DNA of 64,000 nt from an uncultured Methanobrevibacter sp. (GCF_947169325.1 NZ_CAMVPN010000003.1:1-64000), one strand, 5' to 3'; positions 31,281-42,139 are shown, counted from the first letter of the stretch. Notes: generated from the letters alone by a model not told the origin. Translations and numbers: made by a program.

Positions 31281-32759
31281 TTACACGTCGTAATAATTTT
31301 TGTTTATTGCAGGCAATTTTGCAAATATGAAAGGAACTACAATAACAACTATAGTTAATATCAGCATGATTGTTGTGCTGAGGCTGTCTGCAGTAGTTAT
31401 TGTTGAGTATACTCCTTGAATCCAAAGGCCGAAAATACAGATTGGCAGGATGTATTTGATGACTGTTTTCCAGGTTTTGCCCACTTTGATTGATGAATTG
31501 TCATTCAATGTTTTGATTAAATCATCGAATTTGTAAATCCATCCGAATATTATGCATTCAAGAAGAATTGCAAAGAGCAGTGCGAAGTTGTTCAGGTATG
31601 CGTCGAACACTCCAAGTATTGTACTTCCAGCACCGGTTGCAAATATTGTGGATATGAAAAATCCGACAATGCAAACTACGGTTGCAGTCTTTTTACGCTC
31701 AATGAGAAACTTCTCAGAGATTGAATAGCAGACTCCTTCAAGAAGCGCAATGACGGATGTGATTCCTGCAAACAGTATGCACAGGAAGAATAGCGGTCCG
31801 ACAATGTATCCGACACTTCCCATTGTATTGAATACTTGTGGAAATACGACAAATGCTAGGCCGGTTCCTTCAGTTACCAGTTCATTGAATGGAATTCCGG
31901 TACTCAATGCCATGAATCCTAAAATGGAAAAGATTCCTATTGAATTGAACACTTCAAAACCGGAGTTTGAAAATGCAACGATTATTGCATTGTCCACCAG
32001 TTTGGAGCCTTCAGGCAGGTAGCTTGCATATGTCATTGCAATCGCCATACCCAAACTTAAGGAAAATACAATCTGTCCAAATGCCGCCAACCAAACATCC
32101 AAGTTGGTCAATGCACTCCAATCCGGTGTGAAAATCTGTGTATATCCAATTGAGGCACCAGGTAATGTTAATGAGAATGCAACAATGCCCACAACAATTG
32201 CACAAAGCAATGGGAGCAGGATTTTACTGACATTACCGATTCCGTCATTCAAGTCTCTTTTGATAATGAACCATGCTAAAAACCAAATAACAAATACTGA
32301 TGCAAGCACTGCCGGAACGATTGTAAATATTCCTGACATTGAATCTGTTGCCTGAAGGACATTGTTTGCAAAGTACAAATCAGGGTTTGCTCCCCATGCC
32401 TTTGTCAGGCTTAAAACAATATAAATCAGATCCCATCCGACAACACAGACATAGTATGTTGTTATTAAAAATACGACTAATAGTATAAACCATGCGACAG
32501 GTTCCAATTTTTTACTGACTGAGAACAGTATTCTTGCAAGTGACTTTTTGAACTTGAATCCGACGGCATATTCCACTAGAACAAATGAGATTCCCAAAAG
32601 AAATAGTGAAACGATGTATGGTATCATGAATGATCCTCCACCGTTGGAGTATAAGACATTAGGGAAACGCCAGATGTTTCCAAGCCCAACCGCAGAACCG
32701 ATCATTGCCATCATAAATGCGAGATTACTGTTCCATTCTGATTTTTGAGTTTCGGTCAT
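31281..32759 (-). CDS. Neurotransmitter:sodium symporter (SNF)-family transporter
   Basis: WNSNLAFMMAMIGSAVGLGNIWRFPNVLYSNGGGSFMIPY. Confidence 0.93.
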   Translation of the reverse strand: MTETQKSEWNSNLAFMMAMIGSAVGLGNIWRFPNVLYSNGGGSFMIPYIVSLFLLGISFVLVEYAVGFKFKKSLARILFSVSKKLEPVAWFILLVVFLITTYYVCVVGWDLIYIVLSLTKAWGANPDLYFANNVLQATDSMSGIFTIVPAVLASVFVIWFLAWFIIKRDLNDGIGNVSKILLPLLCAIVVGIVAFSLTLPGASIGYTQIFTPDWSALTNLDVWLAAFGQIVFSLSLGMAIAMTYASYLPEGSKLVDNAIIVAFSNSGFEVFNSIGIFSILGFMALSTGIPFNELVTEGTGLAFVVFPQVFNTMGSVGYIVGPLFFLCILFAGITSVIALLEGVCYSISEKFLIERKKTATVVCIVGFFISTIFATGAGSTILGVFDAYLNNFALLFAILLECIIFGWIYKFDDLIKTLNDNSSIKVGKTWKTVIKYILPICIFGLWIQGVYSTITTADSLSTTIMLILTIVVIVVPFIFAKLPAINKNYYDV

Positions 32760-32862
32760 TTTATCACATAAATTTTAATGGTTTTATTTATGTGATTTAT
32801 GTTTAAATAATATTTCCTTATTATGAAACACGAGGTTTTAAAAAATAGATATGGGTGCTAAA

Positions 32863-33180
32863 TTATTTGCGTTTTTTCCTTGGAGTGGGAAGCGCTTCAT
32901 ACATCGCTTCCACCAGTTCCTTTAGAAACTCCTTGTTTTCCACATCATCAACAAGCAGCATTTCCTTTGCACCCTCGTAGGGCAGTTCCCAATCCGCTTC
33001 AGGCATCATTGATTGGGCTACTTTCACGGGTTTAACGAGAAAACGGTCGTCATAAATGCCTCCAATAATCTTTCCCCGGTAATATAGGATGTATTCTCCC
33101 ATCATTGCCCTGTAGGTTATGTCTTCCAAATCGGACAGCTGTTCCAATATATATTCTAGATACTCTTCACTTGATGTCAT
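32863..33180 (-). CDS. TfoX N-terminal-domain protein
   Basis: RAMMGEYILYYRGKIIGGIYDDRFLVK pattern. Confidence 0.8.
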   Translation of the reverse strand: MTSSEEYLEYILEQLSDLEDITYRAMMGEYILYYRGKIIGGIYDDRFLVKPVKVAQSMMPEADWELPYEGAKEMLLVDDVENKEFLKELVEAMYEALPTPRKKRK

Positions 33181-33203
33181 GAGAATTTCCTCTGCGGATT
33201 TGT

Positions 33204-34277
33204 TTATGCGGGACTTTCCTTAAGCTTTAGATACTCGTCAATGGCTTCACGAGTGGTTCCAACAACCAGACGGTAATGTGAATCCTTGCCATTGACAATG
33301 ACCTTTTCAACTTTTCCTTTGGCTATCACGTGTTCGCCGTCAATGACTTCACCGGCATAGGTGTGGGTAAATGAGACGACTTCATCCAAAGGCACATCAA
33401 CGCCATCAAGAACTTCAACATTCTCTATAGTATACAGTGACGGATTGTCGAATGCTCCAAGTGCGCTTACGATGTCGGCTTCGATTTGAGCTATTCCCTG
33501 AGGTTCATACACTGTATCTCCCCAAACACCTTCGATTTCTTCGTAATCCTTGGTGGCCAGAATGTCAAATAGGGTTCCGTTTATTGTTCCTCTGTTTGCC
33601 TTTCTGTTTTCATACCATCTGAATTCCTCTTTTGTAAGGCTTGCATCGCTCATTCTTTTGTTGTATACAAAGTCCCAGTAATCGTTGGTGATTCCCTGAA
33701 CGGTAATGTCCTTGTCCACTTCTTCGATATGGACTTCCTTGCCCCGATACTTCTTAAAGGTTTCAATTGCCCTTCTGTGGTTGTCCAGACCATAAACTAC
33801 AAAATCAAGGTCACTTACGTCATCCTTTTGAAGACCAGGTAGGATGGAACCTGAAATTCCAAGATGGTCATATGGAATGTCTGCCATGAAATGGAAGAAA
33901 TCGGCAACGTCCATCAGTTTTGAAATCAGTTCGGGATTTTTGACTTCTCCACCGCTTTCAAAGGTCTTTTTAAGGCCTAAAAGCCTGTCTTCAGGTTTGA
34001 TGATTCTTTCAACCTTATCAAGCGGCACGCCCATCATTTCAACATTGGTGACGTCACAGAAATACAGATAATCGGGATGATTTTCACGCAGATAGGTATA
34101 TGCTTCCTCAGATCCTACTTTTCTGTATCTCCTGCCGTCCTTTTCACGGTCTCCTTCAGGATCCGGAATGTATCTTAAAAATGAAATGACTCTGTCTTCA
34201 GGGTGAATGTAATTGGTTGATGCGAAATACAAGTCATCGCTTGTGTAGATAAAATCTCTTGTTCTTACTTGCTTCAT
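33204..34277 (-). CDS. Nucleotidyltransferase (Pol beta-like) domain protein
   Basis: GISGSILPGLQKDDVSDLDFVVYG nucleotidyltransferase motif. Confidence 0.75.
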   Translation of the reverse strand: MKQVRTRDFIYTSDDLYFASTNYIHPEDRVISFLRYIPDPEGDREKDGRRYRKVGSEEAYTYLRENHPDYLYFCDVTNVEMMGVPLDKVERIIKPEDRLLGLKKTFESGGEVKNPELISKLMDVADFFHFMADIPYDHLGISGSILPGLQKDDVSDLDFVVYGLDNHRRAIETFKKYRGKEVHIEEVDKDITVQGITNDYWDFVYNKRMSDASLTKEEFRWYENRKANRGTINGTLFDILATKDYEEIEGVWGDTVYEPQGIAQIEADIVSALGAFDNPSLYTIENVEVLDGVDVPLDEVVSFTHTYAGEVIDGEHVIAKGKVEKVIVNGKDSHYRLVVGTTREAIDEYLKLKESPA

Positions 34278-34311
34278 AATTTAACTCCTAATTTAAATTT
34301 TGTTTTCTTCA

Positions 34312-35121
34312 TTAATTAATATTGTCAGAATAATAAAACAGGCTATATGAGTCCAGGATGAAAAATAGTGCAAAGGCTTCTGCCAATGCGGAAATTATGC
34401 TTCCTATAACAAAATAGTATTCCAATGTTCTCATAATGATTAGCACTGCTGAAAATACCAGAAAATTCAAAATGACGAAATTCAAGTATTTTTTAATGCC
34501 TTTGCTTTTGATGATTTTTGAAAGCTTTACAAAATTCACGGATTCCTTAACGTCTCCAGTTTCCTTTAGTCTGATTTTGGCAAATGAACAGTATGAAAAG
34601 CATATTGCAAAAAGGATTATGAATATAATCAATGTGGCAATCACTGAGGATGCCAGATGATGATATGAATCTGGGGACAGCAGACTAAGCAATTTAGGCA
34701 ATGTCACCGTATCGAGTTTAGAATCTATATATGTCACGCTGTCCATGATGGAGGATATGTTGTGGTAAATACCCAAAGCCAGGGACAGGATTATTGTGCC
34801 TCCTATTGCGAGCATATAATAATAAATTTCTATCATTTCGTCCTTAAATCCCGCTTTTGCGGTTGTTGTAAGTGAAACTTCCCTTATGTCAAATGAACTG
34901 TATATGTAATGATAAACAATGGCTATGCAGATTCCAAGAATGGCAATGTCTATCACAAAAGTTATCAATACTGTTAGGGGCGTCAAATTTCCAATTTCAA
35001 TTTGATTAACAATTGAATTAACAATTTCAGATATGAAAAAGAGAAATGTGACTAAAATGAATCCCTTATATGCTCTGAATGGCAAATAAAATGCTTTTTT
35101 AATAATTTTCCAAGTATGCAT
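34312..35121 (-). CDS. DUF4013-like multi-TM membrane protein
   Basis: ~6 TM intact ORF; family by resemblance only. Confidence 0.5.
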   Translation of the reverse strand: MHTWKIIKKAFYLPFRAYKGFILVTFLFFISEIVNSIVNQIEIGNLTPLTVLITFVIDIAILGICIAIVYHYIYSSFDIREVSLTTTAKAGFKDEMIEIYYYMLAIGGTIILSLALGIYHNISSIMDSVTYIDSKLDTVTLPKLLSLLSPDSYHHLASSVIATLIIFIILFAICFSYCSFAKIRLKETGDVKESVNFVKLSKIIKSKGIKKYLNFVILNFLVFSAVLIIMRTLEYYFVIGSIISALAEAFALFFILDSYSLFYYSDNIN

Positions 35122-35273
35122 AAAATCATTTATTACTTTGTAATTTGTTAAGTATTATCTTTTTCGGCGATTTTAAGAGGCATATCATATGTGAATATAA
35201 AAAGGATTCATAATGATTAAATACTTTTTTCAACACAATTCATATTAAACATGTTTTTTTGGGAGGAATAATT

Positions 35274-36134
35274 TTGTTTAAAAGGAAATTCGTTGTTCTT
35301 TTAATGATTTTTGTTACATTATTGGTCGTTTTTCCAGTAAGTGCGGCTGATAATTTGACATCTGCAAATAATGATTATCTAACAGTCAGCGATGATTTGA
35401 ACTCTGATTTAGAGCTTTCAAATCAGTTGGATGACGTCAAGCTCGAAAAGCCTGGCACTGAGGATAATTTAACCGCAGCAAGCGGAGATTCTGATGAGGG
35501 TCCTGTTGGGGAAAATAACGTAACTTATGTGATGTTGGGTACTGATATTAATGCCAATAACTTCACACAATATGCCGTTGACTTCAAGGCAGGCGAACGT
35601 GGCGGAAACTTCAATCTTGTTTTGGTTGATGTCTACCAAAGGGGATTAGCTAACAAGACAGTCAAAATAGGTTTCAACGGCCATGTTCAGGATGTTGTCA
35701 CTGGGGCTAACGGTCAGGCTCACATGCAGGTCAATCTGGCAAGCTCAGATAAATACACGTTCGTTGCAATGTTTATGGGGGATGACAGCTACAAGGCAGT
35801 AATGAAGGTCTACACTTTTAAAATCAACAAAAAGCCTATTTCAATTTCCGCCAATGCCAAAACATTCAAATCAAAGGCAAAAACCAAAAAGTACACAGTG
35901 ATTTTGAAAACTAAAAAATGCTCATCATCTGATGGAAAGGTTTACTTGAACAGCGGCAAAAAGGTCACTTTAAAATTGAACGGCAAGACCTATTCTGCAA
36001 AGACAGACAAAAAGGGCAAGGCCACATTCAACCTTAAAATAACCAAGAAAAAGAAATTTAAGGCTACAGTCAAATTTGCCGGCGACAACACTTACAAATC
36101 CGCCACCAAAACAGCATACATAACAATCAAATAG
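35274..36134 (+). CDS. Secreted/cell-surface Ig-like domain protein (adhesin-like tail)
   Basis: Signal peptide; C-terminal SANAKTFKSKAKTKKYTVILK...GKATFNLKITKKKKF module shared with the two large adhesins; TTG start at 35274 with GGAGG upstream. Confidence 0.75.
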   Translation: MFKRKFVVLLMIFVTLLVVFPVSAADNLTSANNDYLTVSDDLNSDLELSNQLDDVKLEKPGTEDNLTAASGDSDEGPVGENNVTYVMLGTDINANNFTQYAVDFKAGERGGNFNLVLVDVYQRGLANKTVKIGFNGHVQDVVTGANGQAHMQVNLASSDKYTFVAMFMGDDSYKAVMKVYTFKINKKPISISANAKTFKSKAKTKKYTVILKTKKCSSSDGKVYLNSGKKVTLKLNGKTYSAKTDKKGKATFNLKITKKKKFKATVKFAGDNTYKSATKTAYITIK

Positions 36135-36135
36135 T

Positions 36136-36175
36136 GGGATTATTCCCACCCAATTAATTTTTTACGATACTTTTT
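36136..36175 (+). terminator. Hairpin + T-rich tract
   Basis: GTGGGA-TTAT-TCCCAC directly after the 36134 stop, followed by a T-rich tract. Confidence 0.5.
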
Positions 36176-36201
36176 TTAATACCTTTTACTAAATATTAAT
36201 A

Positions 36202-36226
36202 GGTATTGTGGCTTTTTGACCACTTA
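36202..36226 (+). promoter_or_regulatory. Leader element copy 1 (upstream of DUF366-queDE)
   Basis: GGTATTGTGGCTTTTTGACCACTTA; 24/25 identical to 58065-58089. Confidence 0.5.
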
Positions 36227-36257
36227 TTTTTTTACAACATTAACGTTAGGTTTTATC

Positions 36258-36851
36258 ATGACTATTACTCATAAGCATATCGATGAAATTTTTGAATATG
36301 ATGGAAGCCAGATTAATCCGTCCTGGGCATTTCAGGAGTTTGGAATTTACGGATCATCCGTCATAACATGGATTGGGCCGGTCAACATCACTCCGGATAA
36401 TTTAAAGGACTTTGCAGATGTGGGTCTTGAAATCAAGTCAAACAATATGGTCAATTTCATCTGCGAATTCTTTGACCAGCAGCCTCCGAACATGAGAATC
36501 GCCTATTTAAGGCAAAGGCTTCTTGTGATGATTTTCAGGGAAATACTCACAGAATATGGAGTCAAATCAGAAAGGGAAGGGGATGACATATTCGTTAATG
36601 GGGGAAAACTCTCAATTTCCATTGCTTCTGTCTCATTGAGCTCTGCAAAAATACATTTCGCCCTCAATCTTGAGGATAAGGGAACTCCTGGGGATGTTGA
36701 AACAATAGGATTATTCGATATCAGAGTTAATGATAAACAGATATTTACGAATGACAATTTATTGGAACTAATCAATAAAACTGTTGAAAGGTTCATTGAT
36801 GAACTGGAAACAATAGAAAAGGATATAAGTAAAACAAAGGTGTTATTATGA
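36258..36851 (+). CDS. DUF366-family protein
   Basis: Sequence resembles archaeal DUF366 ([27 protein letters not shown]); start moved to ATG 36258. Confidence 0.8.
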   Translation: MTITHKHIDEIFEYDGSQINPSWAFQEFGIYGSSVITWIGPVNITPDNLKDFADVGLEIKSNNMVNFICEFFDQQPPNMRIAYLRQRLLVMIFREILTEYGVKSEREGDDIFVNGGKLSISIASVSLSSAKIHFALNLEDKGTPGDVETIGLFDIRVNDKQIFTNDNLLELINKTVERFIDELETIEKDISKTKVLL

Positions 36852-37366
36852 AAATTTTAGTCAACGGTATGCAGGCCAATTTAAGATTCTCTTCAGCCCA
36901 TGTGATTCCGGGACACGAATCCTGCGGATATATTCATGGACATTCTTATTTTGTGGATGTGGAAATAGAAGGTGAACGTTCAGGTGATTTCGAATTCGTA
37001 GTGGACTTTAAGGATGTGAAAGGATTCACTAAGGCAATCTGCGATGAACTGGACCACAGGCTATTGATTCCTGTCTACAACAATTTAATTGATTTTAAGG
37101 ATTTTGACAAGCAGTCAGATTCAATTTTTGACCTGAAAAAGAAACATTCAGTTCACTTCAAAATCGACGGTAAAGGATATTCCCTGCCTGCAGTCGACTG
37201 TGTCTTCCTGCCGCTTCCATACACTTCTGCTGAAGAGCTGTCAAAGTTTTTCGCAGAGACTTTAGCCAAAAAGCTAGCTGAAACCTATGACAATTTGCAG
37301 TCAGTTTCAGTATGCGTTAATGAAGGAATCGGTCAGGGAGCAGTGTATAAGAAGGATTTCGAATGA
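36848..37366 (+). CDS. queD: 6-pyruvoyl tetrahydropterin synthase/QueD-like
   Basis: [30 protein letters not shown]; overlaps neighbours. Confidence 0.85.
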   Translation: MKILVNGMQANLRFSSAHVIPGHESCGYIHGHSYFVDVEIEGERSGDFEFVVDFKDVKGFTKAICDELDHRLLIPVYNNLIDFKDFDKQSDSIFDLKKKHSVHFKIDGKGYSLPAVDCVFLPLPYTSAEELSKFFAETLAKKLAETYDNLQSVSVCVNEGIGQGAVYKKDFE

Positions 37367-38061
37367 AAGCGCCAGTCATTGAAATATTTTCATCCTTTCA
37401 AGGGGAAGGCCTTCTGATAGGCGAAAGGCAGATCTTTGTGAGATTTGCAGGATGTAACTTGAATTGCAATTATTGTGATACCAATGATAGTAAATCAACC
37501 GAATCAGGAAAGCTGATGACTCCAAGCCAAGTCACAGAGGAAATCAATAAATTATTGACTCCTGATTGCCGGACCATTTCATTTACTGGAGGTGAACCTA
37601 GCTTATATCCTGACTTCATATCTGAAATTTCAAAGAATTTCAATTTAAAGATTATGCTAGAGACAAATGGAACTTTGCCGGACAATATAGATTCAATAGA
37701 AAAATTGGACATCGTATCTCTTGACATTAAATTGCCGGAGCATTTCGACGGCGATTTTGATGAGGAAATTTTTCTAAATGAGATTAAATCACTAAATTTA
37801 TTAATGGCGAAGTGTATAAATGTATATTGTAAAGTAGTTATATTGCCTTCAACAAAAATAAATTCATTTAAAGAGGTAGTTGAAAAATTATCCGAAAATA
37901 TTTCAAACAAAAGCAACCTTAAAATTATTATCCAACCATCTAGTCCTCTAGATGAATGGAAGGACATTAATTTTAGATTATTTAATTTTTCTGAAATTGT
38001 TGGGCAATATTTTGAAGTTTCCACCATTCCTCAAATCCATAAGATTCTGGATATTGAGTGA
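37363..38061 (+). CDS. queE: 7-carboxy-7-deazaguanine synthase (radical SAM)
   Basis: [34 protein letters not shown]. Confidence 0.92.
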   Translation: MKAPVIEIFSSFQGEGLLIGERQIFVRFAGCNLNCNYCDTNDSKSTESGKLMTPSQVTEEINKLLTPDCRTISFTGGEPSLYPDFISEISKNFNLKIMLETNGTLPDNIDSIEKLDIVSLDIKLPEHFDGDFDEEIFLNEIKSLNLLMAKCINVYCKVVILPSTKINSFKEVVEKLSENISNKSNLKIIIQPSSPLDEWKDINFRLFNFSEIVGQYFEVSTIPQIHKILDIE

Positions 38062-38123
38062 ATTTTGTTTTTGATATATTGATTTTATTTTTTTGAAGCG
38101 TAATTGTAAATTGAGGTGTATAT

Positions 38124-39059
38124 ATGAAAGATAAAACATCCATTAACAGAAAATCAAATACCGGTGCAGTTGAACGTGAAACCAAAGTTCATGATAAGGA
38201 AGGAGACATAATGGCTATTGCATCAAGAGATGTAATTTCAATCCCACCTACCAAACCTATTAAAGACACTGCAAAAGTAATGATGGAACATGAATTTAGA
38301 AGATTACCAATCACAGATCCAGGTTCAGGCAAGTTGTTAGGTATCGTAACAGTAATGGATATATTAGATTTCTTTGGTGGAGGAAAAAAATTCAACATTA
38401 TTGAGAAAAAATACCAAGATAACTTCTTGGCAGCTATCAACGAACCTATTAAAGAAATCATGACTCGTGATTTGATAACTTTATCTAATAAGGCATCTAT
38501 TGGGGAAACTATCCAAACTATGTTAGACAATCAATTAGGTGCTATACCTCTTGTTGATGCTGATGGAAAACTTGCAGGTATCGTAACTGAAAGGGACATT
38601 GCATTATCTTTAGCAGGCATTTCTGGAAAAGAAACCGTGCAAGATTACATGAGTCCTAAAGTATTCAGCACCACTCCTGGAACACCAATCGGAGATGCAT
38701 GCAAAATCATGGTAAGAAATGGTTTAAGAAGAATTCCGGTCATTGGTGGGGAAGCTGACATTTCCAAAGCAGCTAAAAAGCTATTGGGTATTATAACCTC
38801 TACTGATGTTATAAGATTTTTAAATGCAAAAGAATTATTTGATAATTTAAATTCCAATTTGGCAACTGATGTCTTAAAAACAACAATTACCGATATTATG
38901 GTCAAGGAACCAGTAACTGTCGAACCTAACATGACTATCGGAGAGTTATGTGACCTTTTCGCAGAAAAGAATATTGGTGGAGTTCCTGTTGTTAAAGACG
39001 ATAAAGTAATGGGAATCATTACTGAAAGAGATATTTTAAACGCAGTTAAAAGAATTTAA
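38124..39059 (+). CDS. CBS-domain protein (four CBS repeats)
   Basis: Repeated CBS motifs (RRLPITD..LLGIVTVMDIL; GAIPLVD..LAGIVTERDIA; RRIPVIG..; GGVPVVK..MGIITERDIL). Confidence 0.9.
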   Translation: MKDKTSINRKSNTGAVERETKVHDKEGDIMAIASRDVISIPPTKPIKDTAKVMMEHEFRRLPITDPGSGKLLGIVTVMDILDFFGGGKKFNIIEKKYQDNFLAAINEPIKEIMTRDLITLSNKASIGETIQTMLDNQLGAIPLVDADGKLAGIVTERDIALSLAGISGKETVQDYMSPKVFSTTPGTPIGDACKIMVRNGLRRIPVIGGEADISKAAKKLLGIITSTDVIRFLNAKELFDNLNSNLATDVLKTTITDIMVKEPVTVEPNMTIGELCDLFAEKNIGGVPVVKDDKVMGIITERDILNAVKRI

Positions 39060-39085
39060 ATACTAAATAATAAGGAGATGATAAT

Positions 39086-39889
39086 ATGCAAATTAAGAAT
39101 TTGATGTCTGAGGATTTAATCACTGTAGACAAAGATCAAAATCTTTCTGATGCGTTAAAATTGTTACGCAAACACAACGTTTCACGTTTGCCAGTAACCA
39201 ACAATAAAGAATTAGTCGGTATTATTTCAGAAAGGGACATAGCTAACAAGCTCGGTTCTTCAAAATATGAAAGCATGCCTGCATCAAGACTTCATATTTC
39301 ATCTGTAATGGTTAAAGATGTACTTACAGTTCCACAGACAATGCAATTGGAAGAGGTTGCAAAATTGATGCTTGACAACGGCATAGGTTCAGTTCCTGTA
39401 ATGGACGACGACAACAAGATGGTCGGTATCGTATCAAAAGCTGATTTTGTAACACTTGCAACAGGAATTGCATTTGACAAGATAACTGTAAAGGAAATAA
39501 TGTCTAAAGACGTAATCTATGCATCTTCAGCTGAAAGGTTGGTCCATGCAAGGAGATTGATGCTTGAAGCCCATGTCGGAAGATTGCCTGTCATTGATGA
39601 AGATGAACTTGTTGGAATGATTACCTCTAAAGATTTGATGAGGGCTTTCATAGACTTTAGAAAAAAAGTCCCTGAAAAGTATCAAAAATCTCAAATCAAG
39701 GAGGTTTTGGTCGAAGACATTATGTCACACAACCCAACTGTTGTGTCTAAAGACATGTCAATCACTGAAGTGTCTGAAATCATGATTGAAACAGGCTACA
39801 ACGGATTGCCTGTTGTTGAAGGCTCTCAGGTGATTGGTATTATCACACAAACAGATATTTTAAGACTGATTGAAAAATTAGAATCTTAA
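39086..39889 (+). CDS. CBS-domain protein (four CBS repeats)
   Basis: Repeated CBS motifs. Confidence 0.9.
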   Translation: MQIKNLMSEDLITVDKDQNLSDALKLLRKHNVSRLPVTNNKELVGIISERDIANKLGSSKYESMPASRLHISSVMVKDVLTVPQTMQLEEVAKLMLDNGIGSVPVMDDDNKMVGIVSKADFVTLATGIAFDKITVKEIMSKDVIYASSAERLVHARRLMLEAHVGRLPVIDEDELVGMITSKDLMRAFIDFRKKVPEKYQKSQIKEVLVEDIMSHNPTVVSKDMSITEVSEIMIETGYNGLPVVEGSQVIGIITQTDILRLIEKLES

Positions 39890-39893
39890 AAAC

Positions 39894-39929
39894 GTATAGT
39901 TGCTACAACTATACTCTTTTTTTTATTTT
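39894..39929 (+). terminator. Hairpin + T-run terminator
   Basis: GTATAGTTG-CTA-CAACTATAC followed by TCTTTTTTTT. Confidence 0.85.
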
Positions 39930-39949
39930 TAGGGGGTTTAAAAATTACA

Positions 39950-40747
39950 TTGATTTCATTTTTAGGTCCTAAAGGAACTTTCACCCACGAAGCAGCCAAC
40001 ATGCTGGGCGATGACTTAATACCTTACTGCACAATTCCCGCAGTCATGGAAAGCGTCGTCAATGATGAATGTTCATTAGGGGTTGTTCCGATAGAAAACT
40101 CCATTGAAGGGCCGGTAGGCATCACTCTTGATTCGCTGGCACACAAGTACGATTTGAAAATCTATAAGGAAATAATCATTCCCATAAATCAGAATCTCAT
40201 AGTCAATCCGGGAACTAAAAAGGAAGATATCGAAGAGGTATACTCCCACGCCCAGGCATTGGCCCAATGCAGGGATTTTCTAAATGGCATGGATGTGCAT
40301 CTTCATTATGCGGTAAGCACGGCAAGAGCTGCCAAGGACATTATTGGCGATAAGTCCAAAGCGGCAATCGGGAACAAAAAGATTGTCGAATTGTATGATT
40401 TGGAGGTTCTTGAAGCCAGCATTCAGGACATGGACAATAATGAGACCAGATTTGTGGTATTGTCCAAGGACAATCATGAAATGACTGGCAGGGACAAAAC
40501 ATCAATAATCTTTTCCATCTATGAGGATAAGCCGGGCCAGCTGTATAAGATTTTGGGAATTTTCGAGAAAAACAACATTAACCTGACAAAAATCGAGTCC
40601 CGACCATCTAAAAAAGGTTTGGGAAAATATCTATTCTTCGTTGACTTTAATGGCCATATTGGTGAGGAATCCATTCAGAATATCTTGAAAGAGATTGAAG
40701 AAAATACCTATTTTTTAAAAGTTTTAGGTTCATATCCTGAATTTTAG
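39950..40747 (+). CDS. pheA: Prephenate dehydratase
   Basis: SFLGPKGTFTHEAA; VPIENSIEGPVG; C-terminal ACT domain KIESRPSKKGLGKYLFFVDFNGH. Confidence 0.94.
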   Translation: MISFLGPKGTFTHEAANMLGDDLIPYCTIPAVMESVVNDECSLGVVPIENSIEGPVGITLDSLAHKYDLKIYKEIIIPINQNLIVNPGTKKEDIEEVYSHAQALAQCRDFLNGMDVHLHYAVSTARAAKDIIGDKSKAAIGNKKIVELYDLEVLEASIQDMDNNETRFVVLSKDNHEMTGRDKTSIIFSIYEDKPGQLYKILGIFEKNNINLTKIESRPSKKGLGKYLFFVDFNGHIGEESIQNILKEIEENTYFLKVLGSYPEF

Positions 40748-40808
40748 GTAAACTTTAAATTAATGTTTATATATAATTATTCATGTACAAATTCAGGGAG
40801 GGTAGGTA

Positions 40809-41543
40809 ATGTCAGATGAAAGAGAAAAACTTCTAAATGTCATGAGAAATTTAGAGTCTGATTATAAATCAGGTAAAATATCTGCAGAAAAATACAGTTA
40901 TTTTAGATCTAAATATGAAGATAAGTTAAATTCAATAGATGCTAAGGCTGCTACAAGAAGAATTAGATCTATGCAAGGCAAACCATCTAATGACACTAAA
41001 AAAGCCAAATTGCATAAAAAACCTACCAAAAATAAGAAGAAAGAAGAACAGGACTTGGTTCAAAAATATATTATTAATCCTAAGAAGGATGATTCCAGAT
41101 ACAATAAAAAGAAAAAATCTTCAGTAGACAGTGGAACATTCAAATTATTGCTACTGCTGATATTGGTTGTTGGTTTTACTGCTGGAATAGCTTACGGTAT
41201 TTTTAATTTGGACTTTGGATCTTTGTCCGATACTGAAACTGTAGCGATTGTTAGTGACACTGCATTCCCTGAAATTAAAGAGGTTGTCACAGTCAATAAG
41301 ACAGCTACAAATAGTAGTAATTATGGTAATTATAGTTATTATGATGATTACGATGATTCTGATGAGATAGAGACTACTACGGAAACAACTACGACCACAT
41401 ATACTGATTCATCCAGTTCGGATAGCTCTCAGAACAGTGGTAATGGCCAACAAGGCTCAGACACTTCACAATCAGGTTCCTCTAATACTGGAGGAGGTAG
41501 TTCTCAATCCGGAAGTGAAGGTGGACGTAGTAATGAAGGGTAA
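40809..41543 (+). CDS. Single-TM protein with N-terminal coiled coil and Ser/Gly/Thr-rich low-complexity C-terminus
   Basis: Intact ORF; one TM; low-complexity tail. Confidence 0.7.
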   Translation: MSDEREKLLNVMRNLESDYKSGKISAEKYSYFRSKYEDKLNSIDAKAATRRIRSMQGKPSNDTKKAKLHKKPTKNKKKEEQDLVQKYIINPKKDDSRYNKKKKSSVDSGTFKLLLLLILVVGFTAGIAYGIFNLDFGSLSDTETVAIVSDTAFPEIKEVVTVNKTATNSSNYGNYSYYDDYDDSDEIETTTETTTTTYTDSSSSDSSQNSGNGQQGSDTSQSGSSNTGGGSSQSGSEGGRSNEG

Positions 41544-41566
41544 TTCCTTCTAGTGTCAGAGGTGAT

Positions 41567-42121
41567 ATGATGAAAAATAGTTTTTTAAAAGGAAGCATTA
41601 TAACAATCATACTTTTATTATTTTTAATTTCTGCTACATCTGTAGCTAGTGCTGATAGTAATGATAATTCTGATTTAAGTATATTGTCTCTATCCAAAGG
41701 AGGAATCACTATTCAATATCCTTCCAATTGGGGCAATTCACAGTCAACATCCAACTACTCCGTAATGGCAATTTCCAAGATTGATTCCATTGATTCATTT
41801 GGTGTTGGCCAGGTCAATATTCAAGTTGAGAAAAACTCATATGAAGGAGATTTCTACACTTTTGTAAATGAAACTTATGACAAAATGCAAAAGGATCCTT
41901 CATTTCAGTTAGTTTCATCCGGAGGAGTTTCCATTGGGGGAATGGATGCGGTGGAATACATCTACACTTCCAGCCAAAGTGATGTTGAAAAAGAGCATAA
42001 GGCAGTCTGGTTTGAAAAAGGCGGTCAGGCTTATGTCATAATGTACAGCGCTCCGATTGATCAGTTTGAAGATAATTTGTATGTCTTTGATTATGTACTG
42101 TCAGGAATACAAATTACTTAA
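41567..42121 (+). CDS. PsbP-related secreted protein
   Basis: Signal peptide; GITIQYPSNWG...KDPSFQLVSSG..IGGMDAVEYIYT PsbP-like fold pattern. Confidence 0.7.
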   Translation: MMKNSFLKGSIITIILLLFLISATSVASADSNDNSDLSILSLSKGGITIQYPSNWGNSQSTSNYSVMAISKIDSIDSFGVGQVNIQVEKNSYEGDFYTFVNETYDKMQKDPSFQLVSSGGVSIGGMDAVEYIYTSSQSDVEKEHKAVWFEKGGQAYVIMYSAPIDQFEDNLYVFDYVLSGIQIT

Positions 42122-42139
42122 TTTCTTTTTTTAGGTGTT

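Noticed and set aside
30250-31300. CRISPR array near the Cas4-like gene
   Set aside because: No regularly spaced repeats seen on either side
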